The notes beneath the pieces were generated by a model. The model saw only the letters and a program-made list of their open reading frames with translations. It ran no database searches and had not been told where the DNA came from. From assembly GCA_963793105.1 (NCBI GenBank), contig CAWBZB010000003.1, positions 372,001 to 436,000 of the forward strand: a stretch of DNA of 64,000 nt, given 5' to 3'. The stretch's first letter is position 1. Each line of letters opens with the position of its first letter. This document shows positions 1 to 10,500 of this stretch, piece by piece. The stretch is from UBA10649 sp963793105 (GTDB lineage Bacteria > Actinomycetota > Actinomycetes > S36-B12). The position numbers and the translations under genes were made by a program.

Positions 1-1
1 C

Positions 2-1318
2 AACCTCCGGAACGTCGCCGACCTGCCGGAGAGGGATCGGCTCAAGGGAGCCTTCAAGTACTCATGGACGCGGAACAACCAGATTCTTCGGGACGCCTGC
101 CCGGTACTGGCGGACCTGAATGGGGCGGCCATCGAATACCGGGCAGTCTCCGGCGCGGCCATCCAGATCGCGATGAGCGCCGTCGGGGTGCGAGCGGTGG
201 CGGGCGTGGACCTCGTCGTTCGATCGACGGCCGTCAGGCGGGCAGCGGAGATCCTTGAGGCTCACGAGTTCCGCACCGATGCCATCCGCCGGTGCGGCCA
301 TGGAGGCGGCAGCGGAGTCGAGCCTCCCGAGCTCGGCGCACTCACGTTCCGGAGGGGAGACACGCTGCTGACGCTGCACCTCTCCGATCGAGGCCGCCGA
401 TCATCCCTGCTGACGCGAATGCTGGAGGAGCCACCAGCGAGCATGAGCCTCTTCGACGTCGACGTCCCGATCCCTCCAGCGTCGCTGCTTCTCCTTGAAT
501 CCGCCGTGCGCGCGGCACGGTCAACGCAGATCCCTGAGCTGCTCCAGGCGCTGTGCGACGTGTCGATACTGTCCACTTCCGTGGGCGGGGATGACCTTCT
601 CGCGGCTGCCCGTGCGACCGGCACCATTCGGGCCCTGGCCGATGTGAGCGGGGTGCTCGATGCCTCAGCGGCTACCACTCCGGATATACGGGTCTCCCGG
701 ACCGAGCGCATCGCGGCCGCCGTCCGGGACCGGACCGGGGGATGGGACCGAGCGGTATCCGGATCCGCGTCCGCGCTCGAGCGACTCGGCCGGCGTAGGG
801 GGTCGGCCGCTGCGAGGCGGTCGGTCCGCAGCACCTTCGTCGGGAGGCGATACGCCTACTGGCTGTGGATCGCCTCGGGACAGTTCGCCACGGCCGAGAG
901 GGCATGGATCACGACCTTGGGCGGATTCCTCCCCGTCCCTGACAGAAGGTGGGAGCCCGGCAGCGTCGCCACCCCGTTCACGACCCCCACGCAGGCGAAC
1001 GCCTGCTCGAGCAATGTCACGGGAGCCGTCCTCGATTGGCGCTTCCGTACCATTTTCGCCTCACCCGCCGGACCTGTCCGCCTCACACTTGCGTCGCCGT
1101 CCCTCGACTCCGTGAGCCTTGTCCTGTTCAGGAACGGGTCGCCGGTGTCCGCCGTCAAGGCGGGCGACCCGAATTCGCGACGCATCGAGATGGGGCCCCT
1201 TCCCCCGACCAACGAGTTCTCGCTGCGCCCGCTGGGCCGCCAATGTGCGATCTGCCTGGAGGGACTGGATGAGCTCTCCGTGCGCTTCGACTACGACATA
1301 CCGCAGGACCCGCGCTAG
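2..1318 (+). CDS. Nucleotidyltransferase-fold family protein (NTP_transf_5-like), 5' end outside window
   Basis: The frame is open from base 2, so the gene starts upstream of the window; 438 residues are visible. The first stretch reads like the conserved core of the uncharacterised nucleotidyltransferase family PF14907: an Asn-rich helix (WTRNNQILRD), then 'AAIEYRAVSGAAIQIA', then 'GVRAVAGVDLVVRS', which aligns with the usual 'lkGaal ... R.mgDiDLLV' block. The usual second catalytic Asp region reads GVDLVV, so one acidic residue is kept and one appears lost; catalysis is uncertain. Family members often occur in polysaccharide or peptide-export loci, but no such neighbour is visible. A start at 173 would cut through this core, so I reject it. 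It runs toward the GH65 gene and ends one base before that gene's stop. Confidence 0.6.
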   Translation, partial: NLRNVADLPERDRLKGAFKYSWTRNNQILRDACPVLADLNGAAIEYRAVSGAAIQIAMSAVGVRAVAGVDLVVRSTAVRRAAEILEAHEFRTDAIRRCGHGGGSGVEPPELGALTFRRGDTLLTLHLSDRGRRSSLLTRMLEEPPASMSLFDVDVPIPPASLLLLESAVRAARSTQIPELLQALCDVSILSTSVGGDDLLAAARATGTIRALADVSGVLDASAATTPDIRVSRTERIAAAVRDRTGGWDRAVSGSASALERLGRRRGSAAARRSVRSTFVGRRYAYWLWIASGQFATAERAWITTLGGFLPVPDRRWEPGSVATPFTTPTQANACSSNVTGAVLDWRFRTIFASPAGPVRLTLASPSLDSVSLVLFRNGSPVSAVKAGDPNSRRIEMGPLPPTNEFSLRPLGRQCAICLEGLDELSVRFDYDIPQDPR

Positions 1319-1319
1319 A

Positions 1320-3683
1320 TCACGCCTCTATGGGACGCCGTGCGGACATGGGTGCGCGGCCCGGAGGCTGCTCCGGGGGCGGCATCGACGGGGTTCGCGG
1401 GAACACCGGTCGGACCGCAGGCTCCGCCGCCGAGACCAGGATCTCCTCACCCGCGTGCCGCAGGAGCAGGGTCGAGGTGGTGTCCTCCTGGATGGAGTAG
1501 GTCACCTGGTGCGGCTCCACATTCACCCGCAGCCGCAGGTCACGCCACCGCAGCGAGAAGCACAGCCGAGTGATGCCCTCGGGCAGGACCGGGTCGAACG
1601 ACGGCACTCCGCCGAAGTCGCGGAACCCCCCGAAGCCGGCGACCAGAGCCAGCCACGCGCCACCCAGCGAAGCCATGTGCAGTCCGTTCCTGCTGTTCTG
1701 CTGCAGGTCGAGCAGGTCGATCAGGGCCGCCTCGTAGGCGTAGTCGTAGGCGAGGTCCAGGTGCCCGATCTCGGCGGCCAGCACCGCCTGCGTGCAGGAC
1801 GAGAGCGAGGAATCGCGGACGGTCCGCCGTTCGTAGTAGTCGAAGTTCCGGGCCTTGTCGTCCGGCGTGAACGAGTCGCCGCACCAGTGCATGGCCAGGA
1901 CCGTGTCCGCCTGCTTGAGCACCTGCTTGCGATAGAGGTCGAAGTAGGGCATGTGCAGGAGCAGCGGGTAGTCCGCCCTTCCGATGAAATCCCACTCGTC
2001 ATGCCCGGTGAACCCGGCGGATTGCTCGTGCACGTTCAAGTCCGTGTTGTAGGGCAGATGCACCGCCGCCGCGGCCCCGCGCCACGAGGCACCCTCCTCC
2101 GTCGTGACGCCCAGCCTTCGGGCGGCAGCCGGATGGCGCATGGACAGGTCGGCTGCGGCGACCAGCGCCTTCGTGGCCATGAGGTTCGTGTAGACGTTGT
2201 CATCCGCGATGGCGCTGTACTCATCGGGCCCGGTCACCCCGTCGATATGCCAGCCACCGTGCTGGTCGTGGTGTCCGAGCGACATGAACAGTCGGGCGAT
2301 CTCGACCAGGAGCTCGAGCCCGAACTCACGCTCGAAGGCAACGTCACCGGTCGCCTCGCAGTACCGGACCACCGCGGCGGCGATGTCGGCATTGATATGG
2401 AAGGCCGCCGTACCGGCCGGCCAGTACCCGGAGCACTCCTCGCCACGGATCGTCCGCCACGGGAAGGCCGCACCCTCGAGATTCAGCTCCGCGGCACGAT
2501 CGCGCGCTCGATCCAGCGTGGAGTGCCGCCACTTCAGGGCGTCCCCGGCGGCCGCCGGCTGCGTGTACGTGAGAACCGGCAGGACGTACATCTCGGTGTC
2601 CCAGAAGGTGTGTCCGTCGTAGCCCGGCCCGGTGAGCCCCTTCGACGGGATCGCGCGTCGCTCGGCGCGTGAGCCGGCCTGGAGGACGTGGAAGAGCGAG
2701 AAGCGCACCGCCTGCTGGAGCTCCGCGTCACCCTCCACCTCGACGTCGGCGGCGCCCCAGAACTCCTTGAGGTAGGCCGCCTGCTCCTTCACGAGTCCGT
2801 CCCAGCCGGAGAACCGTGCCTGGGAGAGGGCACTGGCGACCTGGTCCCGCACCGCGTTCTCAGAGCGCAGGCCCGACCAGCCGTAGGCGACGAACTTCAC
2901 GATCCGCAGCCGCTCACCCGGCTCCACCGTGCAGGCCACGGTCCGACGCGCCCAGTCCTCCCTCACCGCGACATCGATCTCGGCGCGTCCGGGAGCCTCG
3001 ATGACGTGCGTCATTCCCGCGCCCATGAGGAGATTGCTGGCACGAGTGCGGTGCAGGAGGACGATCGAGTGCTCGTCGTAGTCCTGCGCGACCGCCCTCA
3101 GCGGATTGTCCAGCACGGCGGCGACGCGCGGGTCGCGCGACATCGGCGGCTGCTCCTCGTTGGCGACCAGCTCGGACTGCAGGATCAAGCGGGCCGCTCG
3201 GTCGACCGGCTCCACGACGTACTCGATGGCGGCGATGGACCGCTGCGAGAACGAGACGAGCCGTCGCGAGTGCACGCGCACGCGGGACTGGCCCGGGGAG
3301 GTCCAGTCCACCGAGCGCTCCAGCAGGCCGGTTCGCAGGTCGAGCCGGCGACGGTGCTCGTGGAGGTCCCCGTAGCGCACGTCGAACGGCTCGTCGTCGA
3401 CGAGCAGTCGGATCAGCTTGCCGTCCGTGACGTTGATCATCGTCTGGTCGTTCTCGGGGTAGCCGTAGGCCGCCTCCGCATAGGGAAGCGGCCGTTGCTC
3501 GTAGAAGCTGTTGAGGTAGGTACCCGGGAGACCGTACGGCTCGCCCTCGTCGAGGTTCCCCCGCAGGCCGATGTGCCCGTTGGACAGCGCGAAGAGGGAC
3601 TCGGACTGGGGAAGGAGATCGAGGTCGAGGCGCGTCTCCGTGACCGACCAGGGCTCGATCGGATACGGCCGCTGCGCGATCAT
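1320..3683 (-). CDS. Glycoside hydrolase family 65 protein (disaccharide phosphorylase)
   Basis: 787 residues. GH65 enzymes phosphorolyse alpha-linked disaccharides (maltose, trehalose, kojibiose) to beta-glucose-1-phosphate plus glucose. Visible are the N-terminal beta-sandwich start (SNGHIGLRGNLDEGEP), the '(alpha/alpha)6 barrel' motifs GYDGHTFWDTEMYVLP and TGPDEYSAIADDNVYTN, whose Glu near residue 487 is the family's general acid, and a C-terminal beta domain. The ATG at 3683 is preferred over an upstream Arg-rich extension because it overlaps the stop of the beta-phosphoglucomutase gene as ATGA and gives the normal family N-terminus (PIEPWSVTE). The pairing with beta-phosphoglucomutase implies the cytosolic pathway disaccharide to beta-G1P to G6P. 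Which disaccharide is used cannot be told from sequence alone. Confidence 0.9.
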   Translation of the reverse strand: MIAQRPYPIEPWSVTETRLDLDLLPQSESLFALSNGHIGLRGNLDEGEPYGLPGTYLNSFYEQRPLPYAEAAYGYPENDQTMINVTDGKLIRLLVDDEPFDVRYGDLHEHRRRLDLRTGLLERSVDWTSPGQSRVRVHSRRLVSFSQRSIAAIEYVVEPVDRAARLILQSELVANEEQPPMSRDPRVAAVLDNPLRAVAQDYDEHSIVLLHRTRASNLLMGAGMTHVIEAPGRAEIDVAVREDWARRTVACTVEPGERLRIVKFVAYGWSGLRSENAVRDQVASALSQARFSGWDGLVKEQAAYLKEFWGAADVEVEGDAELQQAVRFSLFHVLQAGSRAERRAIPSKGLTGPGYDGHTFWDTEMYVLPVLTYTQPAAAGDALKWRHSTLDRARDRAAELNLEGAAFPWRTIRGEECSGYWPAGTAAFHINADIAAAVVRYCEATGDVAFEREFGLELLVEIARLFMSLGHHDQHGGWHIDGVTGPDEYSAIADDNVYTNLMATKALVAAADLSMRHPAAARRLGVTTEEGASWRGAAAAVHLPYNTDLNVHEQSAGFTGHDEWDFIGRADYPLLLHMPYFDLYRKQVLKQADTVLAMHWCGDSFTPDDKARNFDYYERRTVRDSSLSSCTQAVLAAEIGHLDLAYDYAYEAALIDLLDLQQNSRNGLHMASLGGAWLALVAGFGGFRDFGGVPSFDPVLPEGITRLCFSLRWRDLRLRVNVEPHQVTYSIQEDTTSTLLLRHAGEEILVSAAEPAVRPVFPRTPSMPPPEQPPGRAPMSARRPIEA

Positions 3684-4420
3684 CCTGCCTCCAAGAGGTC
3701 TGCGAGATCCTCGACGACGATGTCGGCGCCGTTCGCTCGAAGCTCGTCGGCCTGACCGACCCGATCCACCCCGATGACGGCGCCGAAGTGTCCGGCGCGG
3801 CCGGCGGCGACCCCCGAGAGGGCGTCCTCGAACACCGCGCACTGGCGGGGTTCGGCGCCCAGTCGCGCCGCGGCCGCCAGGAAGGTGTCGGGAGCCGGCT
3901 TGCCGCCCAGGTGCTCCTCGCGGATCGTCACGCCGTCGACCCGCGTCTCGATCATGCCGTCCAGCCCGGCCGCCTTGAGAACCTCGCCGGCGTTGGCCGA
4001 TGACGACACCACAGCGCGGCGGAGTCCGGCCTCCGTGGCCGCCTCCAGGTAGCGCCGCGACCCCTCGAACACCTTGACGCCGTCCTCGCGGATGTGCCGC
4101 AGGACCATGGCGTTCTTGCGCAGCCCCAGCCCCGTCACCGAGTCGTCCTCGGGCGAGGCGCCGCTGCCACCCTCCGGCAGCGTGATCCCCCGGCTGCTCA
4201 GGAAGTCCCGCACCCCGTCCAGCCGCGGCTTGCCGTCGACGTACTCCTCGTAGTCACGGGCAGTGAAGGGGATGAACGGCGATCCGTCCACGCCCGACCG
4301 ATCCCGAAGGAAGGCGTCGAACATGTCCTTCCACGCGACCTGGTGCACTGAGGCAGTGTCCGTGAGCACCCCGTCGAGGTCGAACAGGCAGGTCGTCACG
4401 TCGTCCGGGAGTCCGAGCAT
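3680..4420 (-). CDS. pgmB: Beta-phosphoglucomutase family HAD hydrolase
   Basis: 246 residues. It interconverts beta-glucose-1-phosphate and glucose-6-phosphate and thus completes the GH65 pathway encoded by the overlapping next gene. HAD motif I is FDLDGVLTD (nucleophile and general acid Asp), motif II is VVSSSAN, the motif III lysine lies in GGKPAPDTF, and motif IV is FEDALSGVAAG. The cap contains the mutase-like 'ITARDYEEYVDGKPR' type segment (here FTARDYEEYVDGKPR), typical of beta-PGM rather than of phosphatases. An SD-like GGAGGTGG precedes the ATG. Its stop overlaps the phosphorylase start by 4 bp, so the two are translationally coupled. Confidence 0.9.
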   Translation of the reverse strand: MLGLPDDVTTCLFDLDGVLTDTASVHQVAWKDMFDAFLRDRSGVDGSPFIPFTARDYEEYVDGKPRLDGVRDFLSSRGITLPEGGSGASPEDDSVTGLGLRKNAMVLRHIREDGVKVFEGSRRYLEAATEAGLRRAVVSSSANAGEVLKAAGLDGMIETRVDGVTIREEHLGGKPAPDTFLAAAARLGAEPRQCAVFEDALSGVAAGRAGHFGAVIGVDRVGQADELRANGADIVVEDLADLLEAG

Positions 4421-4455
4421 GGTCGGCCACCACCTCCGGCGACCACCGTACGAAC

Positions 4456-4484
4456 ACCGCCGTCCGTTGGCAACGACCGGCGGT
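4456..4484. terminator. GC-rich hairpin between narI and pgmB
   Basis: An inverted repeat with 14-base arms (ACCGCCGTCCGTTG / CAACGACCGGCGGT, 12 of 14 paired) and a minimal loop lies in the 99-bp gap between pgmB and the 3' end of narI. Both genes are on the minus strand, and narI ends just right of the hairpin as drawn, so for minus-strand transcription it sits downstream of narI and upstream of pgmB. It would separate the nar operon from the sugar operon. There is no U-tract, as is common in actinobacteria. Confidence 0.5.
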
Positions 4485-4519
4485 CGGGCCGGTGCGTGTC
4501 GGCGGACGCGCGTCTGCTG

Positions 4520-5257
4520 CTACTGGCCGACCTTCTCCCACCCACGACGCGGCTGACGGCTGCCGCTGTCGTGCGGCCCCCGGTCGCGGTAGACGACATA
4601 CGGCCGGAACACGTAGCCGAAAGGCGCGCTGAAGGCATGGACCAACCGAGTGAACGGCCAGACGATGAACAGCAGCATCCCCGCGACGGCGTGCACCTGG
4701 AACGAGGGGAGCGACTCGGCCATCAGTTCCGGCTCCGGACTGAGCAGGAAGATCGAACGGAACCATGGTGACACCGTCTCGCGGTAGTTGTAGCCGTCGC
4801 CGACGATCCCCGAGCCAACGATCGTCGTCAGCAGTCCGAGGCAGATCGCCGCCACCAGGAACACGTACATGGTCTTGTCGTTGTTCGTGGTCGCCGCGAA
4901 GACCGGACCGGTCGTTCGACGACGGTAGATGAGCATCGCGACGCCGAACAGCGTGCAGGCTCCCGCGATCGCGCCGAGGCCGACGGCCATGACGTGGTAG
5001 GCGTCCTCGCTGAGGCCGACGGCATTCGTCCAGTCCTCGGGGATGAGCAGGCCCGCCACGTGACCGAGCACGACCGCGAGGATCCCGATGTGGAAGATGG
5101 GACTGGCAATTCGGATCAGTCTGCGCTCATAAAGCTGACTCGAGCGGGTTGTCCAGCCGAACTTGTCGTAGCGGAAGCGCCAGATCGTGCCCGTCACGAA
5201 CACCGCGATGGTGACGTACGGCAGCACGACCCAGAGAAGGACGTCCAGGGTGGTCAT
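4520..5257 (-). CDS. narI: Respiratory nitrate reductase, gamma subunit (cytochrome b)
   Basis: 245 residues, the usual length. NarI is the membrane-anchored di-heme b subunit that oxidises quinol and passes electrons to NarH. About five hydrophobic segments are present. The expected heme-ligand histidines are seen in FHIGILAVVLGHVAGLL and near the C-terminus in QVHAVAGMLLFIVWP and TRLVHAFSAP. Start ATG at 5257 overlaps the narJ stop by 4 bp. It is the last gene of narGHJI. Confidence 0.95.
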   Translation of the reverse strand: MTTLDVLLWVVLPYVTIAVFVTGTIWRFRYDKFGWTTRSSQLYERRLIRIASPIFHIGILAVVLGHVAGLLIPEDWTNAVGLSEDAYHVMAVGLGAIAGACTLFGVAMLIYRRRTTGPVFAATTNNDKTMYVFLVAAICLGLLTTIVGSGIVGDGYNYRETVSPWFRSIFLLSPEPELMAESLPSFQVHAVAGMLLFIVWPFTRLVHAFSAPFGYVFRPYVVYRDRGPHDSGSRQPRRGWEKVGQ

Positions 5258-5886
5258 CGGCGAGCTCCGATCGGGTCGATGGTGACACTCACTCCGAAAG
5301 GCTCGAGTCCGACCGACTCCACCGGCGGTCCAGAAGCCGCGATATGGGCCATGCGCTCACGGATCTCCGGCGACGGGCGCGGCAGGGTCGCGACGACGGC
5401 GTCCAGCACGTGGACGTAGGCCGACTCCATCTTCGCCAGCGCATCGCGCAGCAGGTGGATCGCACCCTGGTGCTCTGCGAGCAGGGCTTCGCCGGTCAGG
5501 GTGTCGCCGATGGCGGCGAATTCGAGCACGACCGACAGGTGGTCGGGAAGCTCCTCGCGGCCGAGGTCGTAGCCCGCCTCCAGGTAGGCCTGCTTGAACC
5601 TCAGGATGGCGCGCCCGCGGTTGCGCGTGTCTCCGTCGGTCCAGTACGTGAGATACGGACATGCCTTCCGCTTCATGTCGAAGACCGTCACGTAATGCGC
5701 CTGCACGTCCGTGATCGGTGTGTCCGACAGGTGCGCGAGGAAGGCCGCGAGCGGGTCTCCGGTGCCGACCGGCAGTTCGTCCACCACGGCGGCGATGGAG
5801 TCGAGGCGCTCCAGGAGCGTCGCGTCCGGATAGGACAGGAGCCACGCCGCGGCGAGCCGGCCCGCCGCGATCTGCTGGTCACTCAT
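5254..5886 (-). CDS. narJ: Nitrate reductase molybdenum cofactor assembly chaperone
   Basis: 210 residues, all-helical NarJ/TorD-type chaperone that holds apo-NarGH in the cytoplasm until the Mo-bisMGD cofactor is inserted. The conserved block 'AHYVTVFDMKRKACPYLTYW' fits the NarJ signature (F-D-x(3)-C-P-Y-L-T). ATG at 5886 overlaps narH by 8 bp and its stop overlaps narI by 4 bp, so all are translated in series. It is not part of the mature enzyme. Confidence 0.95.
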   Translation of the reverse strand: MSDQQIAAGRLAAAWLLSYPDATLLERLDSIAAVVDELPVGTGDPLAAFLAHLSDTPITDVQAHYVTVFDMKRKACPYLTYWTDGDTRNRGRAILRFKQAYLEAGYDLGREELPDHLSVVLEFAAIGDTLTGEALLAEHQGAIHLLRDALAKMESAYVHVLDAVVATLPRPSPEIRERMAHIAASGPPVESVGLEPFGVSVTIDPIGARR

Positions 5887-7507
5887 CCTTGCCTCCCAGC
5901 CCGTCCCAGTTCAGGAGGTTCACCCGCAGCGCCTCCACCGGGATGATCACCTCGGTTGTCTGCCGCTGCTTGAGCGCGTGGAAGGTCTCCACCGCCACGG
6001 GCACCGGTCGCCCCGACGCCTCCCCGAAGGGGCCGGAGCCGACGTGCATCGACTCGTCGCCGTAGTCCACCGCACAGGCCAGTTCCTCCAGGTCGCGCGC
6101 GGTCTCCGCATGCGCCTTCGGGATCACATAGCGGTCGGCGTACTTGGCGATCGCCAGCAGCCGGTACATCTCATAGAGCGACTCCTCGTCCATCCCGACG
6201 GCCGCGGGGATCTCCGGCCGCGGATCACGGCCGAGGTTCACGTCGCGCATGTAGGAGCGCATCGCCGCCAGTTTCCGCAGTGACGCCTGGACCGGTCTCG
6301 GATCGCCGGCCGTGAACAGCTCTGCCAGGTACTCGATGGGGATGCGCAGCGAGTCGAGGGCGCCGAACAGGTTGCCCGCATCCTCAGCATCGTTCCCCGT
6401 CTCGCGGAGAGCATCGACGATCGGGGACAGCGGCGGGATGTACCAGACCATCGGCATCGTTCGGTACTCCGGATGCAGCGGCAGCGCGACCTTGTACACC
6501 TTCGCCAACCGGTAGACCGGGGACCTCTGTGCGGCATCGATCCAGTCCTCCGGGATGCCGTCCCGCCGTGCCGCCGCCTGCACCTCGGGATCGTTCGGAT
6601 CGAGCAGCAGGTCGAGTTGAGCGTCGAGGAGGTCGTGCTCGTTCTCGGTCGCGGCAGCAGCGGTGACGCGGTCGGCGTCGTAGAGGAACAGGCCGATGTA
6701 GCGCAGCCGACCGACGCAGGTCTCCGAGCACACGGTCGGCATGCCGACCTCGATGCGCGGGTAGCACATCGTGCACTTCTCTGCCTTGCCCGTGCGGTGG
6801 TTGAAGTAGACCTTCTTGTAGGGACAGCCGCTGACGCACATGCGCCAGCCGCGGCACTGGTCCTGGTCGACCAGGACGATGCCGTCCTCGCTGCGCTTGT
6901 ACATCGCGCCCGAGGGACAGGACGCCACGCAGGCGGGGTTGAGGCAGTGCTCGCAGATGCGCGGCAGGTAGAACATGAACGCCTGCTCGAACTCCATCTT
7001 CACCCGGTCGCTGACCTGGTCCTTGATCTTGACCAGTACCGGATCCTTCGGTGCGAGCTCGGGGCCACCAGCCAGGTCATCGTCCCAGTTGGCGGACCAC
7101 TCGATCTTCATGTTCTCGCCGGAGATGAGCGACTTCGGCCGCGCCACCGGGGTGTGCTCCCCGAGAGGCGAGGACAGGAGCATGTCGTACTCGTACGTCC
7201 ACGGCTCGTAGTAGTCCTGCATGGTCGGGAGGTTGGGGTTGTTGAAGATCTGGGTGAGGCGCTTGATGCGGCCGCCGGCGCGCAGCTTGAGCTTGCCGCG
7301 CTTGACGACCCATCCGCCCTTCCACTTCTCCTGGTCCTGGTACGTGCGGGGGTAGCCCTGCCCAGGCCGCGTCTCGACGTTGTTGAACCAGACGTACTCG
7401 ACCCCGGCACGGTTGGTCCACGCCTGCTTACACGTGACCGAGCAGGTATGACACCCGATGCACTTGTCCAGGTTCATGACCATGGCCATCTGAGCCATCA
7501 CGCGCAT
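5879..7507 (-). CDS. narH: Respiratory nitrate reductase, beta subunit (iron-sulfur)
   Basis: 542 residues. NarH carries one [3Fe-4S] and three [4Fe-4S] clusters relaying electrons from NarI to NarG. Four Cys groups are visible: CIGCHTCSVTCK near residue 16, CEHCLNPACVASCPSG, CRGWRMCVSGCPYKK, where Trp replaces one Cys as expected for the [3Fe-4S] site, and CTMCYPRI with VCSETC. The start at 7507 (MRVMAQMAMVMNLDKC) matches other actinobacterial NarH. Its ATG overlaps the narG stop by one base (TGATG). A longer in-frame reading to 7927 lies inside narG and is an artefact. Confidence 0.96.
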   Translation of the reverse strand: MRVMAQMAMVMNLDKCIGCHTCSVTCKQAWTNRAGVEYVWFNNVETRPGQGYPRTYQDQEKWKGGWVVKRGKLKLRAGGRIKRLTQIFNNPNLPTMQDYYEPWTYEYDMLLSSPLGEHTPVARPKSLISGENMKIEWSANWDDDLAGGPELAPKDPVLVKIKDQVSDRVKMEFEQAFMFYLPRICEHCLNPACVASCPSGAMYKRSEDGIVLVDQDQCRGWRMCVSGCPYKKVYFNHRTGKAEKCTMCYPRIEVGMPTVCSETCVGRLRYIGLFLYDADRVTAAAATENEHDLLDAQLDLLLDPNDPEVQAAARRDGIPEDWIDAAQRSPVYRLAKVYKVALPLHPEYRTMPMVWYIPPLSPIVDALRETGNDAEDAGNLFGALDSLRIPIEYLAELFTAGDPRPVQASLRKLAAMRSYMRDVNLGRDPRPEIPAAVGMDEESLYEMYRLLAIAKYADRYVIPKAHAETARDLEELACAVDYGDESMHVGSGPFGEASGRPVPVAVETFHALKQRQTTEVIIPVEALRVNLLNWDGLGGKDE

Positions 7508-10500
7508 CAGTACTCGACCTCCTGGGAACGGCGACGGATCACGGTGATCTCGTCGCGCTGGTTTCCTGTCGGCCCCAGGTAGTTGAAGGCGAACGACAGC
7601 TGCGCGTAGCCGCCCACGATGTGCGTGGGCTTGATCATCAGGCGGGTCAGCGAGTTGTGGATGCCACCGCGCAGGCCCGAGGTCTCCGTCTTCGGGACGT
7701 CGACCGTGCGGTCCTTCGCGTGGTACATGAACACCGTCCCCGCGGGCATCCGGTGCGAGACGATCGCCCGCGCGACGACCACCCCGTTTCGGTTGTAGGC
7801 CTCGATCCACTCGTTGTCCTTGACCCCGATCGTGTCGGCATCCTGAGGACTCATCCAGATCTCGGGGCCGCCGCGTGACAGCGAGAGCATGAACAGGTTG
7901 TCCTGGTACTCCGAGTGGATCGACCACTTGGAGTGTGGCGTCAGGTACCGGACGGTCACCTCCATGCCTGCGCCGGTGCGCTGGTCGCCGTCGAGGCGAT
8001 GCAGGTTGAGCGGGGGCCGGAACGTCGGCAGGCCCTCGCCCAGCTCGGTCATCCAGTCATGGTCGAGGAAGAAGTGCTGACGCCCGGTCAGGGTGTGCCA
8101 GGGCTTCAGCCGCTCGACGTTGATGCAGAAGGCCGTGTACCGCCGGCCGCCGTGCTCGCTGCCGGACCATTCCGGGCTCGTGATGACGGGCACCGGCCTG
8201 GCCTGCGTGTCGGGGAACGTGATGCGCTTGCCCTCCTCCTCGATCGCGAGGTCGGCGAGCGGCATCCCGGTGCGCTTCTCCATGGCCCGGAACCCCTGAA
8301 CCGACAGACGGCCGTTCGTCGTGCCAGAGAGCGCGAGGATGGTCTCGCAGGCGTGGATGTCGGTGACGAGGGACGGACGCCCGGCCGCGAAGCCGTCCGG
8401 GATGACCCCGTTCTTCGAGGCCAGCATCTCCACCTCCTCCACCGGGGAGAAGGGGACACCCTTCGTGAGCATGCCGGCGCTGGCCGTCAGCGGCCCGAGG
8501 GCCGACATCTTGGCGCCGATGGTCGCGTAGTCACGCTCGACCACCACGAACTTCGGCGCGGTGACTCCGGGAATCAGGTCGACCTCGCCGGTCTTCCAGT
8601 CCCGCACCACGCCGCCGGGCACCGCCATCTCGTCGGGGGTGTCGTGCAGGAGCGGGACGGCGACCAGGTCCTTGGTGACTCCGAGGTGCCCGGGTGCCAG
8701 CGCCGAGACGGCCCGGCCGAGGTCCTGGAAGATGTCATAGTCGCTGCGGGTCTCCCACGGTGGGTCGATCGCCGGGGTGAAGGCATGCACGTACGGGTGC
8801 ATGTCAGTGGTCGACAGGTCGTGCTTCTCGTACCACGTGGCCGCCGGAAGCAGGATGTCACCGAAGAGTCCGGTGCTCGTCATGCGGAAGTCGATGCTGA
8901 CCAGCAGGTCGAGCTTGCCCTCAGGCGCCTCGTCGTGCCAGGTGACGTCCTGGGGGCGCTCATCCTCGGGCGCCTCCTCCGCGCGCACCGCGTTGCTGGT
9001 GCCCAGGAGATGGCGCAGGAAGTACTCGTTGCCCTTGCTGGACGAGCCGAGCAGGTTGGCCCGCCACACGGTGAGGATGCGCGGCCAGTTCTCCTCCGCA
9101 TCGGGGTCCTCGATGGCGAACTTCAGGTCGCCGCTCTTCAACTGCTCGGTCACGTACGCGGCAGGGGCCTGGCCGGCAGCCTCCGCCTCGGCGACGACGT
9201 CGATGGAGCTGCGGTTGAACTGCGGGTACGACGGCATCCAACCGGAGCGAGCCGACTGGGCGATCGTGTCGATCATCGACTTCCCGGCGAACCGGCCATC
9301 ACCGAGCGGTGAAGCCAGCAGGTCGGCTCCGAGTCGGTCATAGCGCCACTGGTCGGTCTGGACGTACCAGAATGCCGTTCCGATCATCTGACGCGGCGGC
9401 CGCGACCAGTCGAGGCCGAACGCCAGCTGTGCCCAGCCGGTCACGGGACGGCACTTCTCCTGCCCGACGTAGTGGGCCCAACCTCCGCCGTTGACGCCTT
9501 GGGTGCCACACAGCGTCGTCAGGGTCAGGAACGTCCGGTAGATCGTGTCCGAGTGGAACCAGTGGTTCGTTCCGGCGCCCATGATGATCATCGACCTGCC
9601 GCCCGAGTCCTCGGCGTTCTGCGCGAACTCGCGGCCGATGCGCTCGGCCATCGCGGCCGGCACACCGGTGATCTCCTCCTGCCAGGCGGGCGTGTACGGC
9701 TCGGGGTCGTCGTAGCCCGAAGGCCACTGCCCGGGCAGTCCGTCGCGGCCGACGCCGTACTGGGCGAGGAGCAGGTCGAACACGGTCGTGACGAGTCGAT
9801 CGCCGGCCGCGGTGCCGAGTCGCGCGGCCGGCACACCGCGTCGATGCGAGCCGCCACCCTCGTTGTCCGCCTGGCCGATGTCGAAGCGCGGCAGCAGGAT
9901 CTCGACGTTCTCGGATCCGGTGGCGCCATGCAGCGACAGGGCGGGATCGATCCCCTCGAGATCGAGGTTCCACTTGCCTTCACCCGACTCGTTGAACCGG
10001 AAGCCGAGGGACCCGTTCGGGACGTGCGGCCGGCCGGTCGAACTGTCGACGAGAACGGTCTTGAACGTCGCTCCCTCAGCAGTGTCCCCGAGGTCCGCGG
10101 ACGTGACGAACTTGTCGGGAACCCATGCGCCGTCCCGTTCCTTCAGGCTGACGAGGAACGGCAGGTCGCTGTACTTCTTGACGTAGTCGAGGAATCGCGG
10201 CACCTGCCGCTCGATGAAGAACTCCTTGAGGATCACATGGCCCATCGCCATCGCCAGCGCGCCGTCGGTACCTGGGTGCGGCGACATCCATTCATCCGCG
10301 AACTTCGTGTTGTCGGCGTAGTCCGGCGACACGGTGACGACCTTCTGCCCGCGATACCGCGCCTCTGCCATGAAGTGCGCGTCGGGAGTCCGCGTCACCG
10401 GGACGTTGGAGCCCCACATGATCAGATAGGCGGCGTTCCACCAGTCCGCCGACTCCGGGACATCGGTCTGGTCGCCGAAGACCTGCGGCGAAGCGACCGG

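Noticed and set aside
1119..2672. Plus-strand 517-codon frame over the GH65 gene
   Set aside because: Antisense shadow of a well-conserved phosphorylase; composition is Arg/Val/Gly-rich without motifs.
7915..9312. Long plus-strand frame inside narG (465 codons)
   Set aside because: It lies antisense to narG, and its translation (Arg/Gly/His-rich) matches no fold; it reflects GC codon bias.
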